A program made the position numbers and the translations under genes. DNA of 13,610 nucleotides from assembly GCA_017652345.1 (NCBI GenBank), contig JAGCBE010000521.1, positions 1-13,610 of the forward strand. The letters run 5' to 3'. Of the stretch, positions 1 through 5,815 are shown one piece after another. How positions within the stretch are numbered: position 1 is the stretch's first letter; each line of letters opens with the position of its first letter. Below the pieces are notes generated by a model, which worked only from the letters and a program-made list of their open reading frames with translations, was not told the DNA's origin and searched no databases. This stretch comes from Methanobrevibacter sp. (GTDB taxonomy: Archaea; Methanobacteriota; Methanobacteria; Methanobacteriales; Methanobacteriaceae).

Positions 1-206
1 ATATTCAAAAACAAGTTATTGAGGGTAAATACAACTACCTCAAACCCATTTTCAAAAAGATCAATGATGCCACACTTGGGTACAAAGTTGATCATAATAT
101 GGCCATTACAGATTCCGATTTTGAGGAGTTCAAAGAACTGCTTGAACTTGAGAACATTTATGTCACTTGGGAAGCCATTGGTAAATTTTACGGTGTTGAA
201 TTTTAA
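1..206 (+). CDS. 3' end of an unknown protein (truncated by window edge)
   Basis: An open frame runs from the window edge (first full codon at 3) to TAA at 204-206, giving a 67-residue C-terminal fragment that ends in KFYGVEF. It is rich in Lys, Glu and aromatic residues and is clearly coding: its stop lies on the ribosome binding site (AAGGAGG, 205-211) of the next gene. I see no recognisable motif, and the N-terminus is outside the window, so no function is offered. Another frame that opens at 19 over the same DNA is a shadow joined to the start of the next gene. Confidence 0.75.
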   Translation, partial: IQKQVIEGKYNYLKPIFKKINDATLGYKVDHNMAITDSDFEEFKELLELENIYVTWEAIGKFYGVEF

Positions 207-216
207 GGAGGAAATT

Positions 217-441
217 ATGGGTATTGTATTTCTGAATGATATGGAAAGAGATTCTTATATGAAAACCTTAGCAGCTATGTGCGAGGTTTTAGCAAAGGAT
301 ATTGCCAACAGGGATAATAGAACAGTTGAGGATGTTCTTGCAGATGCCTATCTTGATTCTGGAAGGGATCTTTGGCATGAAACATTTAATGCAGTGGTAA
401 AGACCTTTACAAGTGAAAGTGAGGGTACAAATGACAATTAA
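217..441 (+). CDS. small unknown phage protein, 74 aa
   Basis: The start is ATG at 217, placed by the perfect AAGGAGG at 205-211; a longer in-frame opening from 19 would overlap the preceding gene and is rejected. The 74-residue product (MGIVFLND...) is mostly helical in character and acidic, with a Ser/Thr/Glu-rich tail (TFTSESEG). I see no membrane segment, Cys pair or catalytic motif and do not recognise the family. The 3' end overlaps the next gene by 11 nt, consistent with translational coupling in one operon with the genes on both sides. Confidence 0.7.
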   Translation: MGIVFLNDMERDSYMKTLAAMCEVLAKDIANRDNRTVEDVLADAYLDSGRDLWHETFNAVVKTFTSESEGTNDN

Positions 442-652
442 AGATTTTTTAAAAATGCCTACGGGCATGAACCCAGAACAATGGGAAGAAACTCTTAAAG
501 AACAGGAAAAGATAAAAAAGAAAATTATACGTTTATCAAATGAAAGAGATTCACTGGAAGATGGTTATGAACTAACCGGTGACAAGAAATTCAAAGATAA
601 GCTTGATAAAGTAAATTCCAAGATTGATAAACTCGTAAAATGTTTGATTTGA
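431..652 (+). CDS. small Lys/Glu-rich, probably coiled-coil protein, 73 aa
   Basis: ATG at 431 is preferred over an in-frame GTG at 413 because GAGGG lies a few bases upstream. The product begins MTIKDFLKMPTGMNPEQWEE and continues as a highly charged helix. Residues about 20-70 are Lys/Glu/Asp/Leu-rich with heptad-like spacing (KEQEKIKKKIIRL, then KFKDKLDKVNSKIDKL), which suggests a short coiled coil or helical hairpin. It overlaps the previous gene by 11 nt. The function is unknown; a small protein of this kind could be an oligomeric scaffold or an inhibitor, but nothing in the sequence decides. Confidence 0.65.
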   Translation: MTIKDFLKMPTGMNPEQWEETLKEQEKIKKKIIRLSNERDSLEDGYELTGDKKFKDKLDKVNSKIDKLVKCLI

Positions 653-698
653 AAATGTTTTATATATAATGACTTTTACAAGGAGGATTGAATTAAGT

Positions 699-977
699 AT
701 GTTTGATATGGATGTTTATTCAGATTGTATCTGTTCACTATATAAAAAGTACAAAGAAGGAGATATCAAATCCATATTTGATTGGGATATCCAACTTGAT
801 TATAAAATTGTCTGTCAGGCATCTATGACAGAAATGAAAGAGGATGCAGCCAAAATGGCAAAAGAACTATTGGGTATTCTAGAGGAAGAAATCCTTTACA
901 GGATGGGAAGATATAGGATTCAAGCAAGCTGTGCAGCAAATTTTGTTTATCACGGCCTTATCAACGGTAGCTTTTAA
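699..977 (+). CDS. unknown phage protein, 92 aa
   Basis: A good ribosome binding site, AAGGAGG at 680-686, sits 12 nt before ATG 699; an earlier in-frame ATG at 669 lies upstream of that site and has none of its own, so 699 is chosen. The product begins MFDMDVYSDCICSLYKKYKEGD. It has three scattered Cys residues without C-x2-C pairing, and a helical middle (residues about 50-75: KEDAAKMAKELLGILEEEI). No family is recognised. It lies 46 nt after the previous gene and 15 nt before the next, in the same presumed operon. Confidence 0.7.
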   Translation: MFDMDVYSDCICSLYKKYKEGDIKSIFDWDIQLDYKIVCQASMTEMKEDAAKMAKELLGILEEEILYRMGRYRIQASCAANFVYHGLINGSF

Positions 978-992
978 GAAAGGATGAGTAAA

Positions 993-1340
993 ATGAAAAC
1001 ATTTGCAATCTACGGAATTATGAATTATGCAGATCCTTCTATAATCGGAACTATTGCAAACTATATTTCAGATTGGTTTGGTAGAAAGTTTAATTGCGAA
1101 TTCTCACCTTGTGACGGTTATGATGATGAAACATTCTTTAAATTTACAGTTGACTTTGAATCTGACGAAATTTATCAATATTTCGGAAACATTCAGTCTG
1201 TTATAAATCACTTGATTGATGATGTAGGGAAATGTCTTTATGATAGCCTAACTGTTAAAATCATCAGTGAGGATGACATTAAGAAGTGGGATGTTGAAGG
1301 TAATTGTGATATTGACATTAAGATGGAGGATCTGATGTAA
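993..1340 (+). CDS. unknown phage protein, 115 aa
   Basis: ATG 993 is chosen because GAAAGGA at 979-984 lies about 8 nt upstream; the ATG at 984 would abut that site with no spacer. The product begins MKTFAIYGIMNYADPSII and is acidic, with alternating hydrophobic and charged stretches consistent with a small alpha/beta fold (FFKFTVDFESDEIY, LTVKIISEDDIKKW). No catalytic or metal-binding signature is evident. It is the last gene before the gene-free stretch at 1341-1589, and no clear terminator hairpin follows the stop. Confidence 0.7.
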   Translation: MKTFAIYGIMNYADPSIIGTIANYISDWFGRKFNCEFSPCDGYDDETFFKFTVDFESDEIYQYFGNIQSVINHLIDDVGKCLYDSLTVKIISEDDIKKWDVEGNCDIDIKMEDLM

Positions 1341-1589
1341 TCATTTTAATTATCCTGGCTGCAAAAATCTAAGGTTGGAATAAATGAATGAGTGGATAAG
1401 ATTGTGAATAGGTTGTTGAAAGAACACCCAATCGACCTTTTGTACGGTTAGATACGAAAAGAGCCGATACAATAAAATTCCTTAACTAAAAGCTTAAAGC
1501 TCATTGGGATGGTGGTAAAATAAAGCAGGGAATATACCACAAATAAAAAATCAGGAGGAAAATACTTAATAAAATACAAGGAGTTTAAT
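1341..1589 (+). pseudogene. gene-free stretch, possible decayed coding sequence
   Basis: No ORF of useful length crosses these 249 bases, yet protein-like fragments follow one another in shifting frames: NYPGCKNLRLE near 1349, VDKIVNRLLKEHPIDLLYG at 1392-1448, TVRYEKSRYNKIP at 1444-1482 and LKAHWDGGKIKQGIYHK ending near 1546. The last three lie in successively shifted frames, as expected for a small gene broken by indels. An AGGAGG at about 1553-1558 has no ATG, GTG or TTG at a suitable distance and may be a leftover ribosome binding site. A weak stem (GTGGTA/TACCAC, about 1512-1541) is also present. I found no tRNA signature or consensus promoter. A structured RNA is an alternative. Confidence 0.25.
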
Positions 1590-1934
1590 ATGAGTAATCA
1601 AAAGTTTGAAATGAAAAGAAAAGAAAAAGAACTTTATGACAGATATTTGGAACTTGACTTTCTGCTTGAAAATAGTTCTAAAGATCCAGATGTAACAAAG
1701 TCATTAACGAAAGAACGTAATGAATTATATTCTGAAATTCAACATATTATTGAAAGCGACAATTATGAACTTTCAATGTACCGTGCATTGAAGCTACAAA
1801 AAAGAATTGCGGAGTATAATGTGAAACTTGCTGAAGAAGATCTTAGTAGATGTAAAGACGCATATCATGTCGCTAGTCAAAAAGAATGGCGATCATGGGA
1901 TTATATTCGTATAACGGATGATCAAAGAAGTTAA
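1590..1934 (+). CDS. charged, coiled-coil-like protein, 114 aa
   Basis: ATG 1590 has AAGGAG (1578-1583) at standard spacing. The product (MSNQKFEMKRKEKELYDRYL) is almost entirely helix-forming and highly charged. Residues about 5-35 and 60-95 have heptad-like Leu/Tyr/Ile spacing (LQKRIAEYNVKLAEEDLSRCK), suggesting a two-helix coiled coil. There is no zinc pair, membrane segment or enzyme motif. It begins the second half of the leading gene block; the next gene starts 26 nt downstream. Possible roles such as scaffold or structural adaptor are speculation. Confidence 0.7.
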   Translation: MSNQKFEMKRKEKELYDRYLELDFLLENSSKDPDVTKSLTKERNELYSEIQHIIESDNYELSMYRALKLQKRIAEYNVKLAEEDLSRCKDAYHVASQKEWRSWDYIRITDDQRS

Positions 1935-1960
1935 TGATAATTTGAATAGGAGTGTTAAAA

Positions 1961-2380
1961 ATGTTTTATAAAGAAAGACTTGAAAAAGAAGGTTATACCA
2001 TTGAAAATGCTTGCATTAAAGACGTCTCAATTAGCATGGCAGATCATGGGGTATTAACATATGGAATCACCTTAGAAGGATATGGTTGGGGATGCGTATA
2101 TGGTGGTCGCTGCATTGGTCATGGATATTTGGGAGCTAAAAAATTTGACGGCTGTGGAAATGGCCTTGAAGCTATGATGAGAATCATGGATATTGTCGGT
2201 GTTGAAAAATGGGAGTATTTAAAAGGAAAGTATATAAGAGTTGCCTCAAAAGGATTGGGCGACACGATTGATATTATTGGAAATATTATAGATGATAAAT
2301 GGTTCAACCAAAGGGAATTCTTTTCAAATCCAGAAAGTTATGGAAAAGAAGATAAACCCTTAATTGAAACGGAGGATTAA
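1961..2380 (+). CDS. Gly-rich phage protein of unknown function, 139 aa
   Basis: ATG 1961 is placed by TAGGAG (1947-1952), 8 nt upstream; an in-frame GTG at 1952 overlaps that site and is rejected. The product begins MFYKERLEKEGYTIENACIKDVSI. Its middle is distinctive: YGITLEGYGWGCVYGGRCIGHGYLGAKKF, then NGLEAMMRIMDIVGVEKWEYLKGKYIRV. From memory, this layout (a beta-rich Gly core followed by a helix with GLEA.M.I and a final VGV..WE.LKGKYIRV) resembles a small family scattered among phages and integrative elements. No activity is known to me. The gene is 2 nt from the next, in an operon. Confidence 0.75.
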   Translation: MFYKERLEKEGYTIENACIKDVSISMADHGVLTYGITLEGYGWGCVYGGRCIGHGYLGAKKFDGCGNGLEAMMRIMDIVGVEKWEYLKGKYIRVASKGLGDTIDIIGNIIDDKWFNQREFFSNPESYGKEDKPLIETED

Positions 2381-2382
2381 AG

Positions 2383-2724
2383 ATGAAAACAAAAATCACA
2401 TTTAATGTAAAGATACCCGATAAATTTATTCTAAGAAGTTATAAAGTTGAGCCTGGTTTGTTTGACGACAATGTAAATGAAATTAGATCAGAGAGAACAT
2501 ACACAAAAATTCCGGACAGCACAAGATATTTTGTAAAAGAAGAAATTACTCCTACATTTGGCGATATTAAGGTTAATGAATACCCTGTATCAGACAACGA
2601 AGCAGCAACCGATTTTCTTAGACATAAACTTTTTGAAAAACAGTTCTTCCCTTACAAGGATACAGATATGACAGCATTTGGAGAATCTTTTATTCAAGTT
2701 ACAGGTTATCAAAAGGAGGAATAA
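2383..2724 (+). CDS. unknown phage protein, 113 aa
   Basis: ATG 2383 is preceded by CGGAGG (2370-2375). The product begins MKTKITFNVKIPDKFILRSY and is predicted to be largely beta-strand in its first half (ITFNVKIPDKFILRSYKVEP) with a helical stretch near 70-85 (DNEAATDFLRHKLFEKQF). No conserved motif, Cys pair or signal sequence is seen. The stop codon is separated from the next start by only 2 nt, and the next gene's AAGGAGG lies inside the end of this one, so the two are probably translationally coupled. Confidence 0.7.
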   Translation: MKTKITFNVKIPDKFILRSYKVEPGLFDDNVNEIRSERTYTKIPDSTRYFVKEEITPTFGDIKVNEYPVSDNEAATDFLRHKLFEKQFFPYKDTDMTAFGESFIQVTGYQKEE

Positions 2725-2726
2725 TA

Positions 2727-2963
2727 ATGGAAGAAAAGAATTATCTTGTAATCGAAATTTATCCATTGGGTGGACAAAGAATTATTGCCCAAACAGAGCA
2801 GATTGATGACGCACTATTACTTCTTGGTCAACTTATATCAAGATATGATAATCCAAGAAATCTATTTGCAGTAAGAACAGTATATGTGAACGGAAGTGAA
2901 TCTGTGAGCAGATATGTTTTGGAAGAAAATTGGAAACCTGAAGAAGAGGAAGATATTAGATAA
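2727..2963 (+). CDS. unknown small acidic protein, 78 aa
   Basis: ATG 2727 has a perfect AAGGAGG at 2713-2719. The product begins MEEKNYLVIEIYPLGGQRII with an alternating strand pattern, a helix (DDALLLLGQLISRYDN), a second strand region (FAVRTVYVNGSESVSRYVL) and an acidic tail (WKPEEEEDIR). This resembles a compact alpha/beta protein, but I recognise no family. It is the last gene before the large hairpin at 2971-3013 and so likely closes this transcription unit. Confidence 0.7.
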   Translation: MEEKNYLVIEIYPLGGQRIIAQTEQIDDALLLLGQLISRYDNPRNLFAVRTVYVNGSESVSRYVLEENWKPEEEEDIR

Positions 2964-2970
2964 TAATAAG

Positions 2971-3013
2971 AAAGGATAGTCAAAATCATGAAAAAGAATT
3001 TTGACTATCCTTT
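2971..3013 (+). other. perfect 16-bp hairpin enclosing a tiny ORF start
   Basis: Bases 2971-2986 and 2998-3013 are perfect reverse complements (AAAGGATAGTCAAAAT and its complement) around an 11-nt loop. It sits 7 nt after the stop of the previous gene. On the + strand it is not followed by a U-tract, so it is not a classical terminator; it could protect the 3' end or be processed. The 5' arm carries AAAGGA and the loop carries ATG 2988, which opens an 18-codon frame to TAA 3044 (MKKNFDYPLLTYTKKNIQ). A hidden-start leader peptide is therefore possible. Confidence 0.6.
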
Positions 3014-3078
3014 ACTTACTTATACAAAAAAAAACATACAATAAACAAAAAATAAAACTCTTACTTACACTAATTATA

Positions 3079-3094
3079 TGTGTTTTAGAACACA
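3079..3094. promoter_or_regulatory. 16-bp palindrome, possible operator or leader hairpin
   Basis: TGTGTT-TTAG-AACACA is a perfect 6-4-6 inverted repeat located 33 nt before the start of the 3127 gene. The surrounding bases (TAATTATA just upstream) are AT-rich and might contain a weak -10, but no good -35 is visible. Either a repressor-binding site or a small RNA hairpin would fit. Position and symmetry are seen; the role is inferred. Confidence 0.3.
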
Positions 3095-3126
3095 GTTTAG
3101 GTTGATTATGAAGGGGTTGAATTGTA

Positions 3127-3693
3127 ATGGTTATAAAAATAAATGAGGGAACTGGTTTATCTGCATATGAGATATCCCGTATATTAGTAGACGCAGGTTT
3201 TGGAAATGAGAAAGAAGGGTTCTTGGATTATTTTCTTGAAGATAACCCAAAGTATTGTGCAAGTGTAAATTTAGAAGATATGGGCGCTTATGTTGCGGAT
3301 CTTGATAAAAGTGAACATATTCCACTTCCATTTGCAAATGAAAAAGTCAGAATGATTTTAAAAACAAAAGAAGATGTTGATGATTTTCTCTCTTTTATTG
3401 ATGAACTTAATTATGACGGTATTTTTGAATCAGCTAAAAGAAATAGAAGAGATAAAAGAGCAATGAAAGTTAATGAGAATGTTCTAAAGGGTAAATTCAC
3501 TGAAAAATTATATGATGCTGTAGAGAACATTGTTTATCTCGCAGAAACTGATTTAGCACAAAAAGTAGCATCTGAGGTAAAAGATTATGATGTGCTTTGG
3601 GATTCTCAATATGATTCTGAGACATTAAATGATGCTAGAGATAAATATATTCTAGAACTTTGTACTAACCTATTAGGGAATTTTTATCTGTAA
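3127..3693 (+). CDS. putative internal virion protein with [IL]xE leader, 188 aa
   Basis: ATG 3127 follows AAGGGG (3111-3116). The protein starts MVIKINE-GTG: a seven-residue basic/hydrophobic leader ending Ile-Asn-Glu before Gly, which matches the (L/I)-x-E consensus cut by T4-type prohead proteases. A second leader-like segment, MKVNEN, occurs at residues 113-118 after a very basic linker (KRNRRDKRA), so the protein may be two modules separated by a processing site, or a fusion. Residues 10-100 and 119-188 are acidic and helical and match no family I know. It is the first of five consecutive genes with such leaders. Internal capsid cargo is an inference. Confidence 0.65.
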   Translation: MVIKINEGTGLSAYEISRILVDAGFGNEKEGFLDYFLEDNPKYCASVNLEDMGAYVADLDKSEHIPLPFANEKVRMILKTKEDVDDFLSFIDELNYDGIFESAKRNRRDKRAMKVNENVLKGKFTEKLYDAVENIVYLAETDLAQKVASEVKDYDVLWDSQYDSETLNDARDKYILELCTNLLGNFYL

Positions 3694-3698
3694 TTGAA

Positions 3699-3731
3699 TG
3701 TTGATTAAAACGGTTAAACTAAAAATCAACA
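3699..3731. repeat. inverted repeat (8-bp stem) in an intergenic gap
   Basis: TGTTGATT at 3699-3706 is complementary to AATCAACA at 3724-3731, with a 17-nt AT-rich loop. An A-run follows on the + strand, so it does not look like a + strand terminator. It sits 6 nt after the stop of the 3127 gene and may stabilise the transcript end. Confidence 0.3.
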
Positions 3732-3756
3732 AAAAAAAACAACACACAACCAGGAT

Positions 3757-3792
3757 AATGTTAATGTTAATACCAATGTTAAGGTTAATGTT
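3757..3792. repeat. tandem hexamer repeat, AATGTT-like, six units
   Basis: Six consecutive 6-bp units cover 36 bp: AATGTT, AATGTT, AATACC, AATGTT, AAGGTT, AATGTT (four exact, two variants). They lie in the 169-nt gap between the 3127 and 3863 genes. Read in the frame that includes AAT at 3757, the region gives Asn-Val repeats followed by VVSRNNESKTSFTFTNN and a stop at about 3840-3842, but no start codon precedes it in that frame. It could be a protein-binding array, a slippage-born repeat, or the tail of a broken gene. Confidence 0.55.
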
Positions 3793-3862
3793 GTAAGTCG
3801 GAATAACGAGAGTAAAACATCCTTTACATTTACCAATAATTAAAAGAAAGGAAGAGTTTATT

Positions 3863-4288
3863 ATGAAACTTAGAATCAATGAAGATCTCAACAAACCATA
3901 TGTGGATTGGGATGCTTTGATAAAGAATACCAAAAATGGTATTGACAAAAAGAATGCCGAGGATTTTAGTAAAACATATAGACTGAAGGAAGATTTTGAT
4001 CTTGGTTATAAGGAAGGAGTTTATAGATGGTTTATTGAAGACAACCTTCTTGCAGATCTTATTGAGAATCAGGATTTCTGGGTTGCAGAAGATGGTAATG
4101 TATATATTCCTAAGGGAACAGAATTCACATTTTATTTTTATCCAAAGGATGATGGAAGAGACCTGCATCTATACTTCCTAAATGTTCCGGAATTGAAATC
4201 AGAACCGGAACAGATGTGGATTGATAGATATCATAATGATGATTCCTGGGCTTATGATATCATCAATAGTTCTATTGTTTTGGATTAA
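3863..4288 (+). CDS. putative internal virion protein with [IL]xE leader, 141 aa
   Basis: ATG 3863 is preceded by AAAGGAAG and the spacer TTTATT. The protein starts MKLRINE-DLN: a seven-residue basic leader ending Ile-Asn-Glu. A second Leu-Lys-Glu occurs at 41-43 (YRLKEDFD). The rest is acidic and rich in Trp/Tyr/Phe (YRWFIEDN, DFWVAEDGNVYIPKGTEFTFYFYPKDDG), consistent with a small beta-rich domain. No enzyme motif is seen. It belongs to the block of five leader-bearing genes; cleavage of the leader during capsid maturation is inferred by analogy with T4 internal proteins. Confidence 0.65.
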   Translation: MKLRINEDLNKPYVDWDALIKNTKNGIDKKNAEDFSKTYRLKEDFDLGYKEGVYRWFIEDNLLADLIENQDFWVAEDGNVYIPKGTEFTFYFYPKDDGRDLHLYFLNVPELKSEPEQMWIDRYHNDDSWAYDIINSSIVLD

Positions 4289-4329
4289 AACATTATTGCT
4301 TACATATATTAGAATGGAGCGAATTTATT

Positions 4330-4599
4330 ATGGTAAAGAAATTAAATGAGAATTCAGTCAAGAATAGAAATATAAAACTGAAAGATTTTTGTGCTATTGT
4401 ACCTTCAAATGCAATAGCAAATGTTTATTTTTACAATTCCATGCAACCGGGTAAAAAATTGGATGTGCTTGAAAAAGGAGTCACTATCGATGAGCTTAGA
4501 CACGATATTGGAGATATATGGAAAGATTATAATTGTGATACTGTAATGCTTATTGATTTTGATGATCCTGATTCAGATATTTCTATACATATTGAGTAA
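4330..4599 (+). CDS. putative internal virion protein with [IL]xE leader, 89 aa
   Basis: ATG 4330 follows GGAGC and the same TTTATT spacer used by its neighbours. The protein starts MVKKLNE-NSV (Leu-Asn-Glu leader), then a basic patch (KNRNIKLKDF) and a predicted alpha/beta body: CAIVPSNAIANVYFYN, GVTIDELRHDIGDIW, TVMLIDFDDPDSDISIHIE. The acidic C-terminal strand is notable (LIDFDDPDSD). I do not recognise the fold family. It lies 41 nt after the previous gene and 18 nt before the next, inside the leader-bearing cluster. Confidence 0.6.
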   Translation: MVKKLNENSVKNRNIKLKDFCAIVPSNAIANVYFYNSMQPGKKLDVLEKGVTIDELRHDIGDIWKDYNCDTVMLIDFDDPDSDISIHIE

Positions 4600-4617
4600 G
4601 AAGAGAGGTAAATATTT

Positions 4618-5172
4618 ATGGTTAAAAAACTAAGACTTAAAGAAGATAAAAATAATGATATGTACTATAGATTATCTTACATTGATGATACAGATAAACT
4701 AATTAAGGATTTCAATCGCAGATGGGAAGATTTTAAGAATACAAGTCCTGAATCTTTTAATGCCCATGTTAAGAATAATGCTCAGGAACTTAGAGATAAA
4801 GTATGGGATGCCCTTAATACTTTAATTAGAGCTACAAAGGCAACTAAACTTGGAGAAGCTGTTAATGAAAATTATTGGGATGATTATCAGGATTATCTAA
4901 AGAATCCAGAATCACATCCTGAAATTTCTAAATATGTTGTAACTCCAGAAATGTGGAAAGAGGAAGCACGTTATACTATTGAATATTTCTTTAAACAAAA
5001 GGGTTGGGATACATCCCTTCCAGAAGTTCAAAATTATATTGATGCCGTTAATGATTATTTGGATATGGACCCAGATTGGAAAGCAGGAAAGTACACCTTG
5101 TCAGATTGGTATAAGGATACTAAGATGAATACTCCTGAAGATATTGAATGGTTAGATTCTACTATTAAATAA
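4618..5172 (+). CDS. putative internal virion protein with [IL]xE leader, 184 aa
   Basis: ATG 4618 has GAGAGG about 10 nt upstream. The protein starts MVKKLRLKE-DKN (Leu-Lys-Glu leader). At residues 78-84 it has KLGE-AVNE-N: Leu-Gly-Glu before Ala is a strong match to the T4 prohead protease consensus and divides the protein into a helical N-terminal half (DKLIKDFNRRWEDFKN, ELRDKVWDALNTL) and a C-terminal half (EMWKEEARYTIEYFFKQKGW, YIDAVNDYLDMD). Both halves are acidic and Trp/Tyr-rich, with no known motif. The two-module layout with a potential cut between the halves is inferred. Confidence 0.65.
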   Translation: MVKKLRLKEDKNNDMYYRLSYIDDTDKLIKDFNRRWEDFKNTSPESFNAHVKNNAQELRDKVWDALNTLIRATKATKLGEAVNENYWDDYQDYLKNPESHPEISKYVVTPEMWKEEARYTIEYFFKQKGWDTSLPEVQNYIDAVNDYLDMDPDWKAGKYTLSDWYKDTKMNTPEDIEWLDSTIK

Positions 5173-5186
5173 GCAGGTGATTTATT

Positions 5187-5651
5187 ATGAGGTTGAAGTA
5201 TATTTCAGAAAAAGTAGAACTTCCAGATAACTGGAGTGAAGAATCAAAAACATTAGTTAAAAAAGCAGAAGCTATTGCAAAAGAGTTCTTCGGAAACGCG
5301 TGGAATGAGTTTACCGATAAGCAGCAGCATGACGTTATTATGGGAATGATTGAACAGCTTGGTAAACTCTTAGACAAAGAAAACAAAAAACTACAAAAGG
5401 AGTCCCTAAAGGAGTCTCCAGATTTAGTTGGTGCCGAAAAAGCTAGAAAAATTGTTAGTAATTTTAAATTTTCTGGTGATTGGTTTGAAGACTTTCATGA
5501 GTTAGAAGATGCTTTAATAGATTACTATAGAAATGAAGTAGAGGTTTATAATGATAATATTGCAAAGAAAATTAAACAAAAAGTTCTAAAAACAATTATT
5601 GATAAATATCCTGAAGCAGAAGAAGATATCAAAGATGAATTTGACTGGTAA
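5187..5651 (+). CDS. putative internal virion protein with [IL]xE-type leader, 154 aa
   Basis: ATG 5187 follows AGGTGA and the shared TTTATT spacer. The protein starts MRLKYISE-KVE (Ile-Ser-Glu leader). A second candidate site, SLKE-SPD, lies at 73-79 and divides it into two helical halves: residues about 20-70 (KKAEAIAKEFFGNAW, VIMGMIEQLGKLLDKENKKL) and 80-154 (EKARKIVSNFKF, LEDALIDYYRNEVEVYND). The DNA around the second site contains two copies of AAGGAGTC (5397-5417), perhaps a small duplication. This is the last gene of the leader-bearing block, with a terminator 20 nt after the stop. Confidence 0.65.
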   Translation: MRLKYISEKVELPDNWSEESKTLVKKAEAIAKEFFGNAWNEFTDKQQHDVIMGMIEQLGKLLDKENKKLQKESLKESPDLVGAEKARKIVSNFKFSGDWFEDFHELEDALIDYYRNEVEVYNDNIAKKIKQKVLKTIIDKYPEAEEDIKDEFDW

Positions 5652-5670
5652 ATTATTGTAAATACTATAC

Positions 5671-5713
5671 AAAAATACCACATTGAATTTTATATTCTTT
5701 GTGGTATTTTTTA
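5671..5713 (+). terminator. intrinsic terminator
   Basis: A perfect 12-bp stem (5671-5682 with 5700-5711, AAAAATACCACA and its complement) encloses a 17-nt loop, and the 3' arm runs into a T-tract. It closes the transcription unit that ends with the gene at 5187-5651. The A-run on the 5' side makes it potentially bidirectional. Confidence 0.85.
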
Positions 5714-5735
5714 TTCAAAATTTTTCAAAAACCTC

Positions 5736-5764
5736 TTGACATTTTGCTATAAATATGTTATACT
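5736..5764 (+). promoter_or_regulatory. sigma-A promoter P1 (perfect -35, extended -10)
   Basis: TTGACA at 5736-5741, a 17-nt spacer and TATACT at 5759-5764, with TGT just before the -10 (extended -10). The seven bases before the -10 (AATATGT) and the downstream TGTA at fixed distance are shared with the promoters at 6807 and 10380. It drives the small genes from 5816 and lies immediately after the terminator of the upstream unit. The predicted start is near 5771. Confidence 0.9.
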
Positions 5765-5815
5765 ATATATGTAAGTTAAACAAACAACACAGATGAAATA
5801 ATGGAGGATAAGGTT

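Noticed and set aside
1341..1589. tRNA or known riboswitch in the gene-free stretch
   Set aside because: No TTCRANNC-like T-arm with a matching acceptor stem, no CCA-proximal stem and no recognisable riboswitch core was found.
2119..2307. 62-codon minus-strand frame
   Set aside because: It lies wholly inside the strongly supported gene at 1961-2380, has no ribosome binding site, and its hydrophobic/Pro-rich translation is typical of the complement of an AT-rich gene.
2971..3013. Classical intrinsic terminator for the upstream operon
   Set aside because: The stem is perfect but no T-tract follows on the + strand, so I list it as a hairpin of unknown role rather than a terminator.
3757..3792. 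CRISPR array or replication-origin iterons
   Set aside because: The units are only 6 bp with no spacers, so it is not CRISPR; there is no DnaA box or AT-melting element with iterons of usual length (17-22 bp) to support an origin.
3673..4168. Two hydrophobic minus-strand frames resembling membrane proteins
   Set aside because: They are opposite the 3863 gene, start without ribosome binding sites and gain hydrophobicity only because they are antisense to Lys/Asp/Asn-rich codons.
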